Shown here: positions 1 through 7,132 of the stretch, piece after piece
How the letters are laid out: each line of letters starts with the position of its first letter
Position numbering within the stretch: position 1 is the first letter of the stretch
From: Chitinophagaceae bacterium UBA4857
Lineage (GTDB): Bacteria > Bacteroidota > Bacteroidia > Chitinophagales > Chitinophagaceae
Direction: 5' to 3'
Assembly: GCA_002399735.1 (NCBI GenBank)
Contig: DHEF01000031.1
Coordinates: 27,284 to 62,952, forward strand
DNA: 35,669 bases
Translations under genes and position numbers: made by a program
Notes under the pieces: model-generated
The model's database searches: none
What the model saw: the letters and a program-made list of their open reading frames with translations, nothing else
Told to the model about the DNA's origin: nothing

Positions 1-46
1 CTGACTGTTAATCAGAGGGTCGCTGGTTCAAGTCCAGCAGGGGGAG
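1..46 (+). tRNA. tRNA-Asn (GTT), 3' part only
   Basis: The window opens inside the anticodon stem. The anticodon loop CTGTTAA (5-11) carries GTT (7-9), followed by the 3' anticodon stem TCAGA, a variable loop, a perfect T stem GCTGG/CCAGC (22-26/34-38) with loop TTCAAGT, the 3' acceptor strand AGGGGGA (39-45) and discriminator G46. CCA is not encoded (the next bases are CAA), as is usual in Bacteroidota. The 5' half lies outside the window. Confidence 0.93.
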
Positions 47-50
47 CAAT

Positions 51-81
51 AAAGTCGCAGCAAAACTGCGACTTTTATTTT
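51..81 (+). terminator. Intrinsic terminator of the tRNA-Asn unit
   Basis: Perfect 10-bp stem AAAGTCGCAG (51-60) and CTGCGACTTT (66-75) with loop CAAAA, running into TTATTTTT. It sits 5 bases after the tRNA end. Confidence 0.9.
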
Positions 82-104
82 TACAAGCCATTCCGTTACC
101 AACC

Positions 105-488
105 ATGCTGCGCCTTTATAAGTTAATTGATGTTGTCATCAACGTTTTTTTACCCATTTTGCTGGGCGTGTTTATCTATTTTCTTAAACAAACTAACACA
201 CTTAGTTCTTCTTTTATAACCAACTATCTCGCCGACGGCCTTTGGGCTTTTTCACTTACATCTGCCATACTCATTATTTGGAACAGGGTTCCGAGCTGGC
301 TTTGGCAAATAATAATATTTATACTATTTGTTCTTTTTGAAATACTGCAATACTATAAAAAAATTAACGGTACTGCCGATGTGTATGATGTAGTCGTTTA
401 TTTTACATACGCTGCTTTTGCACTTGCCTTAAATCCCTTTTATAAAAAAAAGTTTCACAACCAAAACAAGACACATGAAATCAATTAA
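105..488 (+). CDS. Small integral membrane protein, VanZ-like
   Basis: 127 residues with about four hydrophobic segments (roughly 10-27, 44-60, 66-83 and 95-112) and a basic tail. The arrangement ADGLW..., FEILQYY, GTADVYDVVVYF resembles the VanZ-like layout (acidic residue, E..Q, then G..D..D), but the match is loose. VanZ-like proteins are inner-membrane proteins of mostly unknown function. The last 14 bases overlap the next gene, so the two are probably translationally coupled. No convincing ribosome binding site is visible, which is normal for this phylum. It could equally be an unrelated four-helix membrane protein. Confidence 0.75.
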   Translation: MLRLYKLIDVVINVFLPILLGVFIYFLKQTNTLSSSFITNYLADGLWAFSLTSAILIIWNRVPSWLWQIIIFILFVLFEILQYYKKINGTADVYDVVVYFTYAAFALALNPFYKKKFHNQNKTHEIN

Positions 489-1083
489 AAAAAACCTTCT
501 TTCTGTTGCTATAATCGGCTTTTTTATTTTTATGGCCCTAGCTTCTTCAAAAGGTAAATTCCCCCATGGCACTTTTAATGGGAGTCAGCCTCGCGGAGAA
601 ATAATATCCGACACCCTTGGCTGCCTTGTATTAAACAATGGCGATCGTGTTTATGGCAGTAAAATTAGACAACAGTCCGGTGCTGTTATTAAAGACCAAA
701 TACAAATTGATGGGAAAAAGTTTCCAATGAGAGAAGTAAAAGGGTACTACTTAAACGGCATGTACCACGGAAGATATAAATCCACCTATCCCAGAAGAGT
801 TTTACATGGTAAATTAAACCTTTACTATGCTCAAGATTGGCATTCGGGCACAAGCAGCACCATATCAGAATATGTTTATTGGCAAAAGGGTGAAGATGGC
901 GGTTTTAACATCCTGCGCAATTGGAAAGATGTGAGAGAAGCCGTTAAAGATTGTCCGCTAGCATACTCGTTGGCAAATGCAAAAAAAGGTTTACTTAAAA
1001 GAGAGCTAAAGAGAGATCGGGAATATATATGGCGCATCTTTGAAATTTACAATAACAACTGTAAAGATTTACCTAAAAAATAA
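475..1083 (+). CDS. Hypothetical membrane-anchored or exported protein
   Basis: 202 residues. Residues 1-24 form a basic start followed by a hydrophobic segment (signal peptide or membrane anchor); the rest is soluble and rich in Gly, Tyr and Lys. I recognise no family. Residues about 90-110 contain a GYYLNGMYHGRYKSTYPRR stretch, and the C-terminal third is charged and probably helical. It overlaps the upstream membrane-protein gene by 14 bases, so they form a two-gene unit ending at the hairpin near 1128-1164. Acting together at the envelope is inference only. Confidence 0.7.
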   Translation: MKSIKKNLLSVAIIGFFIFMALASSKGKFPHGTFNGSQPRGEIISDTLGCLVLNNGDRVYGSKIRQQSGAVIKDQIQIDGKKFPMREVKGYYLNGMYHGRYKSTYPRRVLHGKLNLYYAQDWHSGTSSTISEYVYWQKGEDGGFNILRNWKDVREAVKDCPLAYSLANAKKGLLKRELKRDREYIWRIFEIYNNNCKDLPKK

Positions 1084-1127
1084 TTGCTATACAATATGTA
1101 GGTATTACATGAATTTAGTTTTTTTTC

Positions 1128-1164
1128 AAAAAAAGGGGGGGGGTAAAATTTGCACCCCTTTTTT
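1128..1164 (+). terminator. Probable terminator after the 475-1083 gene, with a nine-G tract
   Basis: A run of seven A and nine G (1128-1143) can pair with CCCCTTTTTT (1155-1164), giving a GC-rich stem next to a T run. The G9 homopolymer (1135-1143) is unusual in this AT-rich sequence. Confidence 0.55.
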
Positions 1165-1170
1165 ATTATG

Positions 1171-1243
1171 TTACCGGCAGCAGTGCTACTATCGCCTTCC
1201 GTTGCGTCGCACTCTTGTGCTTTCTGTTCGCTATTCAGCATTG
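1171..1243 (+). repeat. Intergenic repeat family B, copy 1
   Basis: Contains the 20-base core GTTGCGTCGCACTCTTGTGC (1201-1220), identical to the core at 15118-15137 and nearly so, inverted, at 9298-9314. The flanks also match copy 2: a CAGCAG..TACTATC stretch upstream and TTCTGT....CTATTCA downstream. The core holds two small overlapping hairpins, TGCG-T-CGCA and GCAC-TCTT-GTGC. Confidence 0.75.
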
Positions 1244-1308
1244 GATTCGTTGAGGTGTTTATTTTCTCAGGTTGATTAAATTGAGAAGAACTTTTACATC
1301 ATTTCCAT

Positions 1309-1470
1309 TTATTCGGGCTTACTTTCTGCAATCATTAAGGTAAGCGCAACCAAGGCATTGTCGGCAATATGATGAGAGCCCTCTTCTTTATACAACAATT
1401 TGTTTTTTTCAAGAAACCATACAAATAAAAAAGCTATACACCTATATGTACAAACACCATTAATGCTGTG
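1309..1470 (-). pseudogene. Possible C-terminal relic of an unidentified gene
   Basis: Minus-strand open frame of 54 codons, bounded upstream by an in-frame TAG (1471-1473) and ending TAA (1309-1311), with no good start codon. Its last part reads KLLYKEEGSHHIADNALVAL and then ends ..AESKPE, a composition that looks coding rather than random. I do not recognise the family. Chance remains a real possibility. Confidence 0.25.
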
Positions 1471-1586
1471 CTACAAAATATTGTCCGTCATATAGTCCTT
1501 ACTCTAGTATATCGTCAAAATATACTTTATAAATTATATCTATCAAATATAGAAATTCATTATTAACATCTATTATGACCTATACT

Positions 1587-1594
1587 TATATTTG
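1587..1594 (+). promoter_or_regulatory. ahpC promoter, -7 box TATATTTG
   Basis: Perfect match to the Bacteroidota TAnnTTTG box, 79 bases before the ahpC start, giving a leader of about 75 bases. The -33 TTG is not obvious. Confidence 0.65.
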
Positions 1595-1673
1595 CACCTC
1601 TAACGATAGAAACCAATTACGGTTTCGTTTTTGCCTCAACATTTATTGTAAACAAATTAAATAATCATATAAC

Positions 1674-2243
1674 ATGAGCAACAGAGTATTGTCTGTAGGT
1701 AGTCAGTTCCCTGCGTTTAACAAAAAAGCAGTAGTATCAATCGAAAAGGGTAAAGAGTTTATCGACTTAAACAATGAGTATGCATCTAAAGATGGCAAAT
1801 GGACAGTAATGTTTTGGTGGCCTAAAGATTTTACTTTTGTATGCCCTACCGAAATTGCTGAGTTTAACAAAAAAGCCGGCGAATTTTCTGATCGTGACGC
1901 CGTATTAATCGGAGCTTCTACCGATTCTGAATTTGTACACGCAGCCTGGAGAAGGGACCATGCTGATTTACGTGATTTAAAATTCCCTATGTTAGCCGAC
2001 ACATCAAAATCTTTAGCCGAAGACTTAGGCATTTTAGATGCGGAAGAAAGAATTGCTTACCGTGCTACTTACATCATCGATCCTCAAGGTATTGTACGTT
2101 GGGTAAACGTAAACGATTTAAGCGTAGGTCGTAATGTACAGGAAGTTATTCGTGTATTAGATGCTTTACAAACTGATGAGCTTTGCCCTTGTAACTGGAA
2201 AAAAGGCGAAGAGACTTTAACCACACAATTAAGCCTTAATTAA
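1674..2243 (+). CDS. ahpC: Alkyl hydroperoxide reductase AhpC (2-Cys peroxiredoxin)
   Basis: 189 residues, normal for AhpC. It reduces H2O2, organic peroxides and probably peroxynitrite in the cytoplasm. The peroxidatic cysteine is C57 in FTFVCPTE; the C-terminal resolving region is LCPCNW with C171 and C173. Two C-terminal cysteines in CxC-N-W are the pattern of the mycobacterial-type enzyme that is re-reduced by AhpD rather than AhpF, and an ahpD-type gene follows 74 bases downstream. ATG start, preceded by a TAnnTTTG promoter and a leader of about 75 bases. A terminator-like hairpin lies between ahpC and ahpD, so most transcripts may carry ahpC alone. Identification is secure. Confidence 0.97.
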   Translation: MSNRVLSVGSQFPAFNKKAVVSIEKGKEFIDLNNEYASKDGKWTVMFWWPKDFTFVCPTEIAEFNKKAGEFSDRDAVLIGASTDSEFVHAAWRRDHADLRDLKFPMLADTSKSLAEDLGILDAEERIAYRATYIIDPQGIVRWVNVNDLSVGRNVQEVIRVLDALQTDELCPCNWKKGEETLTTQLSLN

Positions 2244-2265
2244 TTTTATAGCTAAGCATTATTAC

Positions 2266-2303
2266 AAGGCAATCTGTTTAGCATAACAGGTTGCCTTATT
2301 TTT
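2266..2303 (+). terminator. Terminator or attenuator between ahpC and ahpD
   Basis: Arms AAGGCAATCTGTT (2266-2278) and AACAGGTTGCCTT (2285-2297) pair over 13 positions with one G-U, six-base loop, then ATTTTT. It ends 15 bases before the ahpD start, so it should set the AhpC:AhpD ratio by partial read-through. Confidence 0.8.
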
Positions 2304-2317
2304 AAACCGTTATTATT

Positions 2318-2914
2318 ATGAGCATAATCGCTATACAAAACGAAACATTCACCAACTTGTTGAATGATTTACAACTTACTGATTATACCCCATCGGATAG
2401 TGCACAACTATTGCTGGATACAGAAGCCCGCTACATTAAAGATTTAAAAATCAATGTCAGCAACGCCATCAACAATACACAACAGCTTACTAAAAAGGAA
2501 GCAGTTTTATTAGCACTAGCCGTTGCCATCAATGAAAAATACGAACCACTAAAAGCAAGTTTTACGCAAATTGCAAAAGAAGAAGGTGCTACCGAAGCAG
2601 AATTAGCCGAAGTGGTGGCCGCTACTTCTTTAATGAATGTAAACAATGTGTTTTACAGGTTCCGCCATTTTTTAAACAAGGATGGCTACAACAATATGCC
2701 GGCTGGTATTAAAATGAGTATTATGATGAATCCGGTGTTGGGCAAAGAATTTTTCGAATTACTAAGTCTGGTTATTTCATCTATCAATGGTTGTGAAATG
2801 TGTGTAGCCTCACATGAACAATCGGTATTACAACATGGCAGCAGCGAAAGCCGTGTATTTGAAGCCGTAAAAACTGGCGCAATCATTAAAGGATTAATTA
2901 CTGTTTTAGCATAA
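2318..2914 (+). CDS. ahpD: AhpD-family alkylhydroperoxidase (carboxymuconolactone decarboxylase fold)
   Basis: 198 residues, all-helical. The AhpD active site is present in the C-terminal half: C159-E-M-C162-V-A-S-H166, and a glutamate at 147, twelve residues before the first Cys. That matches the spacing of the E118/C130/C133/H137 relay of mycobacterial AhpD. The family passes electrons (in mycobacteria from a lipoylated dihydrolipoamide acyltransferase) to AhpC and has weak peroxidase activity itself. Being directly downstream of a CPC-type AhpC supports that partnership. ATG start; the unit ends in the hairpin at 2939-2963. The electron donor here is not visible in the window. Confidence 0.92.
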   Translation: MSIIAIQNETFTNLLNDLQLTDYTPSDSAQLLLDTEARYIKDLKINVSNAINNTQQLTKKEAVLLALAVAINEKYEPLKASFTQIAKEEGATEAELAEVVAATSLMNVNNVFYRFRHFLNKDGYNNMPAGIKMSIMMNPVLGKEFFELLSLVISSINGCEMCVASHEQSVLQHGSSESRVFEAVKTGAIIKGLITVLA

Positions 2915-2938
2915 CGCATCACACATGAGTTAGTGCAG

Positions 2939-2963
2939 AACCAGCCGAAAGGCTGGTTTTTTT
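2939..2963 (+). terminator. Terminator of the ahpC-ahpD unit
   Basis: Perfect stem AACCAGCC (2939-2946) / GGCTGGTT (2951-2958) with a GAAA tetraloop and a T run to 2963. It lies just before the start chosen for the next gene. Confidence 0.92.
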
Positions 2964-2980
2964 ATACCTATATTTACGCA

Positions 2981-4084
2981 ATGAAAAAACGGACAATACT
3001 TTTTTTAGCAGGCATTTTTATAAGCAGCTTTACTGCAACAGCGCAAAACTATTTTCATGTAAATAAAGACAGTACAGGTTTTGTGCTTACCGCCGAAGGA
3101 GCCAGTTTATTAGCATCATTACCGCTAAAATGTATTGATCAGGAATATCCCAATAAAACAAGTCACACCTCTATAAGTGATAGCGACCATCAGTTAACCC
3201 CCAAACAATTACACCCGGCCTTTTACGGTTGTTTTGATTGGCATTCCTGTGTGCACGGGCACTGGATGTTGGTACGATTATTAAAACTTTTTCCTGACCT
3301 GCCCGAAGCAACAGCTATACGTAAAGCCATACACCAAACCATTAACGAACAAAATATAAATACCGAAGTAAAATATTTTGATGGCCCGGTTTCAAAAACA
3401 TGGGAACGTACTTACGGCTGGGCATGGTTACTAAAGTTGGATGAAGAACTGTTAGATTGGAACGACGAAGACGGCAAACAATGGCATGCTGCCCTAGAAC
3501 CATTAACCAAAAAAATTGTGGATTTATGGGTAGCCTATATGCCCAAGCAAACGTATCCTAATCGCACAGGTGTACACCCCAATACTGCATTCGGTTTAGT
3601 ATTTGCATTAGACTATGCCCGCAAGGCAAAAAACAAAACATTTGAAACAAGCATTGTTAACCACGCCAAAAAACTATTTCAAAAAGATAAACAAGCACCT
3701 ACACGCTGGGAGCCGGATGGCTCTGATTTTTTATCCCCATCTTTAGAAGAGGCTGATTTGATGCGCCGTGTACTTCCTGCTACTGAGTTTAATAAGTGGT
3801 TCAGTGAATTTATCAGTCAGGCTGATTTAAAGCATCTTACACAATTGCCACATGTATCAGACCGTACGGATTACCAGATAGTACATTTAGATGGATTGTG
3901 TTTAAGTCGTAGCTGGACAATGAAAGGTATTGCAAGTGCATTACCGGTTGGTGATAAACGTAAAAGTCTTTTATTCAAATCGGCTATAAACCATTTAAGT
4001 ACAGCATTACCACATGTAGCCGGGGGTAATTATGGCGGAGAGCATTGGTTGGCCAGTTTTGCAGTATATGCGTTGGCTAATTAG
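2981..4084 (+). CDS. Secreted DUF2891-family protein
   Basis: 368 residues from ATG 2981. An upstream in-frame start at 2933 would read through the ahpD terminator, whereas 2981 starts a clean signal peptide (MKKRTILFLAG...TATAQ, cut after about residue 21). The mature protein matches the DUF2891 pattern: HPAFYGCFDWHSCVHGHWML near the N-terminus, ERTYGWAWLLKL, YPNRTGVHPNTAFGL, and GGNYGGEHWLASFA at the C-terminus. It is rich in Trp and His and probably an alpha/alpha toroid, as in many glycan-active enzymes, but no activity is established for the family. A TATATTT motif just before the ATG suggests its own promoter with a very short leader. Confidence 0.85.
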   Translation: MKKRTILFLAGIFISSFTATAQNYFHVNKDSTGFVLTAEGASLLASLPLKCIDQEYPNKTSHTSISDSDHQLTPKQLHPAFYGCFDWHSCVHGHWMLVRLLKLFPDLPEATAIRKAIHQTINEQNINTEVKYFDGPVSKTWERTYGWAWLLKLDEELLDWNDEDGKQWHAALEPLTKKIVDLWVAYMPKQTYPNRTGVHPNTAFGLVFALDYARKAKNKTFETSIVNHAKKLFQKDKQAPTRWEPDGSDFLSPSLEEADLMRRVLPATEFNKWFSEFISQADLKHLTQLPHVSDRTDYQIVHLDGLCLSRSWTMKGIASALPVGDKRKSLLFKSAINHLSTALPHVAGGNYGGEHWLASFAVYALAN

Positions 4085-4152
4085 ATACAATATTTGAGAA
4101 GTCAGACATCAGAAGCCAGACAATAGTACTTCTATAATTTGGTATAAATAAA

Positions 4153-4185
4153 ATCAGCCGGGGCTCAGAAAGAATCCCGGCTGAT
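4153..4185 (-). terminator. Terminator of the pirin gene (minus strand)
   Basis: Perfect 10-bp arms ATCAGCCGGG (4153-4162) and CCCGGCTGAT (4176-4185). On the minus strand the hairpin is followed by a T-rich run (ATTTTATTTATA). It lies 26 bases after the pirin stop. Confidence 0.8.
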
Positions 4186-4210
4186 AAAATCCATATCATC
4201 AAATCAATAT

Positions 4211-5092
4211 TTACTCTTCGTCTATATAACCAAACTTGCCTAAGTTATAATCGCTGTACGCTTGTTCTATTTCTTCGCGGCTGTTCATTAAAAAGGGACC
4301 GTATGCAAAAATGCGTTCATTGATTGGCTCGCCACTTAGTAATAATACAATGCTGTCTTCGGTTGCTTTTATCGTAAACTTTTCCCCATCGTTATTAAAT
4401 AATACAAAGTGGTTTTCTGGGGCTGTTTCGGCTTCATTAATTATAACTGATCCTTTAATTATTAACAAACCCGTATTGTAATTTTCGGGTAATGTAAAAC
4501 CAGCAGTTGCATTCTGTTTAAGTTTTACATTATACATTTCAATAGGCGTAAATGTTTTAGCAGGTCCTGTTGTATTGTTGTAATTACCGGCTATTACTTC
4601 TACTATACTACCATGATCATCAATTGTATGAAAACCCATATTCACATTGGTAATTTCCTGATAGCGGGGTGTATGCATTTTATCTTTTGCCGGCAGGTTA
4701 ACCCATAACTGCACCATCTGAAAATCGCCACCGGATTTGCTGAATTCTTTTTCGTGGTACTCTTTATGTAAAACGCCTGAGCCGGCGGTCATCCATTGTA
4801 CATCGCCTTCGCCAATGATGCCGCTATTACCCGCACTATCATGGTGTGCTACTTTACCATGATAAGCAATAGTAACCGTTTCAAAACCACGATGCGGGTG
4901 CACGCCCACACCACGGGGCTTATCTGTTGGTGGTAAATAGGTTTTGGCATTATAGTCCATTAAAAAAAACGGACTCATTCGTTGAATACCAATTTTATTG
5001 CCGCCCGGAAAAAAGTTATGTACCTTAAATCCGTCGCCAACCATATGTGCTGCAGGTGGGGTAAATATTTGTTGTATCGTTTTATTTTTCAT
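4211..5092 (-). CDS. Pirin family protein (bicupin)
   Basis: 293 residues from the ATG at 5090-5092; a longer in-frame start at 5206 adds 38 unconserved residues and runs across the likely promoter region. The N-terminal cupin carries the iron ligands with human-pirin spacing: H65 and H67 (GVHPHRGFETVT), H109 and E111 (VLHKEYHE). GDVQWMTAGSGVLH is a family hallmark. The C-terminal cupin (about 170-290) lacks ligands, as usual. Bacterial pirins include quercetin 2,3-dioxygenases and proteins of unknown role, so the substrate cannot be told. Monocistronic, divergent from the radical SAM gene. Confidence 0.93.
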   Translation of the reverse strand: MKNKTIQQIFTPPAAHMVGDGFKVHNFFPGGNKIGIQRMSPFFLMDYNAKTYLPPTDKPRGVGVHPHRGFETVTIAYHGKVAHHDSAGNSGIIGEGDVQWMTAGSGVLHKEYHEKEFSKSGGDFQMVQLWVNLPAKDKMHTPRYQEITNVNMGFHTIDDHGSIVEVIAGNYNNTTGPAKTFTPIEMYNVKLKQNATAGFTLPENYNTGLLIIKGSVIINEAETAPENHFVLFNNDGEKFTIKATEDSIVLLLSGEPINERIFAYGPFLMNSREEIEQAYSDYNLGKFGYIDEE

Positions 5093-5304
5093 GTTGCTAT
5101 TATTTAACAACACAAATTTCGTTGGTGCAAATGAGTTGGTTGTTGATGTATGGTAATAAATTAATGCAGCTGGTGTAAAATGAAGACAATACAATATTAA
5201 ATTCATCAGAACAAAGAATTAATATCACACGTCTTTCAAATTGAACAATACAATGTTCAACCCATTTGATAAAGGTAAATATAAAGCTTTCGGTACTTAA
5301 CAAC

Positions 5305-5312
5305 TACCTTTG
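5305..5312 (+). promoter_or_regulatory. Promoter -7 box TACCTTTG of the radical SAM gene
   Basis: Perfect TAnnTTTG. Its last three bases are the TTG that a naive ORF call uses as the start codon at 5310; the true start must be downstream. Confidence 0.7.
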
Positions 5313-5345
5313 CGTCACATGTCCAGGTTTAATTTTTCCGACAAT

Positions 5346-6344
5346 ATGAATATGCTGTCTAAACTTACGTTTAGGCGAATGTGGAATGCAACAAAAGTAT
5401 TTGGCAGTTTTTATTGGAGTAAATGGACAAAGCATGCCGTGCAATGGGGTATGCCGGTTTCAATTTCATTCGAGCCCACCACATCCTGCAACCTGCGTTG
5501 CCCCGAGTGTCCCAGTGGTTTACGGGCTTTTACCAGACCAACTGGTATGCTGAAAAAAGATTTTTTCTCTGAAACCATAGACCAGTTACATAAAGACCTT
5601 TTTTACCTGGTGTTTTATTTTCAAGGTGAACCTTACCTCAACCCTAACTTCTTGGATATGGTAGAGTATGCTTCAAAGAAAAAAATATACACCGCCACCA
5701 GTACCAATGCCCATTACATGACCGAAGCCAATGCCCGCCGTACGGTGGAAAGCGGTTTAGATCGTTTAATTATCTCTATTGATGGTACTACACAGGACGT
5801 GTATCAGCAATACAGGGTAGGCGGCCGTTTAGATAAAGTGATTCAGGGTGCCAAAAACATTGTACAGGCAAAAAAAGACCTGAAGAGCAAAACGCCATTT
5901 GTAATTTTTCAGTTTTTGGTAGTAAAGCCCAACGAGCATCAAATTGAGGAAGTAAAAGCCTTGGGTAAAGAAATCGGTGTGGATGATGTTTGGTTTAAAA
6001 CAGCACAGGTTTACGATTACCAAACCGATCCCAACCAATTAATTCCGAGCATTGATAAATTTAGCCGATACAAAAAAACAGACGGTGGCACTGTCTTTAA
6101 GGGTAATATTACCAACCAATGTTGGCGCTTGTGGCACGATCCGGTAATAACCTGGGACGGGCTGGTAGCGCCTTGTTGTTTTGATAAGGATGCTCAGTAC
6201 AAACTGGGTGACCTTAAACAAAAAAGCTTTAAAGAAGTGTGGCAAAATGGTGAATACAAAGCCTTTAGAACAAAAATATTACACGGCCGTAAAAACATAG
6301 ACATCTGTGCCAATTGTAGTGAAGGCACTAAGGTTTGGGGTTAA
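5346..6344 (+). CDS. Radical SAM / SPASM domain protein
   Basis: The [4Fe-4S]-SAM motif CNLRCPEC has C48, C52 and C55 (CxxxCxxC), counting from ATG 5346; then come the radical SAM core (YFQGEPYLN, TSTNAHYM, LIISIDGTTQ) and a C-terminal SPASM-type cysteine region (NQCWRLW, APCCFD, CANCSEG) for extra iron-sulfur clusters. The family often modifies peptides or acts in cofactor maturation, but no precursor peptide is seen next to it. Start choice: ORF position 5310 is the -7 box and ATG 5319 would be almost leaderless, so 5346 or 5352 gives a sensible leader. Length 332 residues. Substrate unknown. Confidence 0.9.
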   Translation: MNMLSKLTFRRMWNATKVFGSFYWSKWTKHAVQWGMPVSISFEPTTSCNLRCPECPSGLRAFTRPTGMLKKDFFSETIDQLHKDLFYLVFYFQGEPYLNPNFLDMVEYASKKKIYTATSTNAHYMTEANARRTVESGLDRLIISIDGTTQDVYQQYRVGGRLDKVIQGAKNIVQAKKDLKSKTPFVIFQFLVVKPNEHQIEEVKALGKEIGVDDVWFKTAQVYDYQTDPNQLIPSIDKFSRYKKTDGGTVFKGNITNQCWRLWHDPVITWDGLVAPCCFDKDAQYKLGDLKQKSFKEVWQNGEYKAFRTKILHGRKNIDICANCSEGTKVWG

Positions 6345-6358
6345 AGCTGTTGTTATAT

Positions 6359-6399
6359 ATCAAAAAAACACCACTTATTTTTGATTTCACGTTTTTTTT
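6359..6399 (+). terminator. Weak AT-rich hairpin after the radical SAM gene
   Basis: ATCAAAAA (6359-6366) pairs with TTTTTGAT (6378-6385), followed by a T8 run at 6392-6399. All A-T, so only a weak terminator candidate. Confidence 0.3.
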
Positions 6400-6479
6400 G
6401 CGATATTTACTGTCAAGGGAATGGTTTTTAGCAATTGAATTATTTATTTTTTTTAATTATTTAAAAAACTGATTCCGCT

Positions 6480-6977
6480 TTGCAACAACTACCATCTTCT
6501 ATATCTACTCGCTTACACTACCAACATAAGTCACTTATCGAATTAATTGACGGTTTATCAGATTTTCAGGTTCGCCAACACAGCAATACAGGTCAATGGA
6601 ACATATTTGAAAATATCGTACATATTACCTTGTTTCAAAATGTTATTGCCGACAGATTACAGCAAATACTTACCACAGAGCAACCCCACCTTACCCGTTA
6701 TGTGGTAGAAGCTGATCCTCTTTTTCATGAAAAGTGTAGCCAAACCACTCCAGAAATAATTAAAGAACTACTCGGGGCAAGAAAAAACTTAACATTGTAT
6801 GTAGAAAAAATTCCCGAAGACCAGCTTTGTTTTACCGGTTTACACCCGGAGTACGGCGAAATGACCATAGTACAATGGCTTAACTTTTTCCTACTATACG
6901 AAGCAAAATTGCTTTTCGACATTTTTAAACTGGCCTCAAAAGTTAAAATGACCAACAACGTAAGTGCCGTTAGTTAA
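6480..6977 (+). CDS. DinB-like four-helix protein with lost metal ligands
   Basis: 165 residues with DinB/DUF664 layout: long helix 1, W40 NIFENIVHIT in helix 2 (H48), and WLNFFLLYEAKLLFDIF in helix 4. Family members usually bind a metal through one His of helix 2 and two of an HxxxH-type motif in helix 4; here that helix 4 segment has Y140, K143 and L144 where His is expected. TTG start (6480); no in-frame ATG exists near the N-terminus, so TTG is probably real. DinB-like proteins include thiol-dependent transferases, but the missing ligands argue against standard chemistry. Single gene, before the MarR regulator. Confidence 0.75.
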   Translation: MQQLPSSISTRLHYQHKSLIELIDGLSDFQVRQHSNTGQWNIFENIVHITLFQNVIADRLQQILTTEQPHLTRYVVEADPLFHEKCSQTTPEIIKELLGARKNLTLYVEKIPEDQLCFTGLHPEYGEMTIVQWLNFFLLYEAKLLFDIFKLASKVKMTNNVSAVS

Positions 6978-7052
6978 ACTTTTAATACCGTTATAATCTG
7001 CTTTATTAACCAATATCCGGCAATATTATGTCGCAGTTTTGCATATTTGCAA

Positions 7053-7082
7053 TTGTGGAATATGTCTTTAATAATATCTTTG
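7053..7082 (+). promoter_or_regulatory. MarR gene promoter (TTG-N19-TATCTTTG)
   Basis: TTG at 7053-7055, 19-base spacer, TATCTTTG at 7075-7082: one of the best full promoters in the window. The start of transcription should fall at about 7086-7090, inside the palindrome. Confidence 0.75.
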
Positions 7083-7112
7083 ATGTTGTAAGTTAGCTAA
7101 CTTAAAAACATC
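7082..7112. promoter_or_regulatory. Palindromic operator, probably for the MarR regulator
   Basis: Perfect 16-bp palindrome TAAGTTAGCTAACTTA (7089-7104), flanked by a second inverted pair GATGTT (7082-7087) and AACATC (7107-7112). It covers the expected transcription start, the classic place for a MarR dimer to block its own promoter. Confidence 0.8.
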
Positions 7113-7132
7113 AAACACATCAACCGTTACCC

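Larger units (their letters stand above)
1084..1673. other. 590-base gene-free stretch: terminator, repeat B copy, possible gene relic, ahpC promoter
   Basis: It holds the terminator at 1128-1164, a repeat-B copy at 1171-1243, a minus-strand open stretch without a start codon at 1309-1470, and the ahpC promoter at 1587-1594. Nothing else is recognisable between 1470 and 1580, which is AT-rich. Confidence 0.7.

Noticed and set aside
4096..4131. Short inverted pair GAAGT...ACTTC after the DUF2891 gene
   Set aside because: Only five paired bases without a T run; probably low-complexity sequence.
5093..5206. 38-residue N-terminal extension of pirin
   Set aside because: Not part of the conserved cupin and covers the likely promoter; ATG 5092 gives the normal family length.
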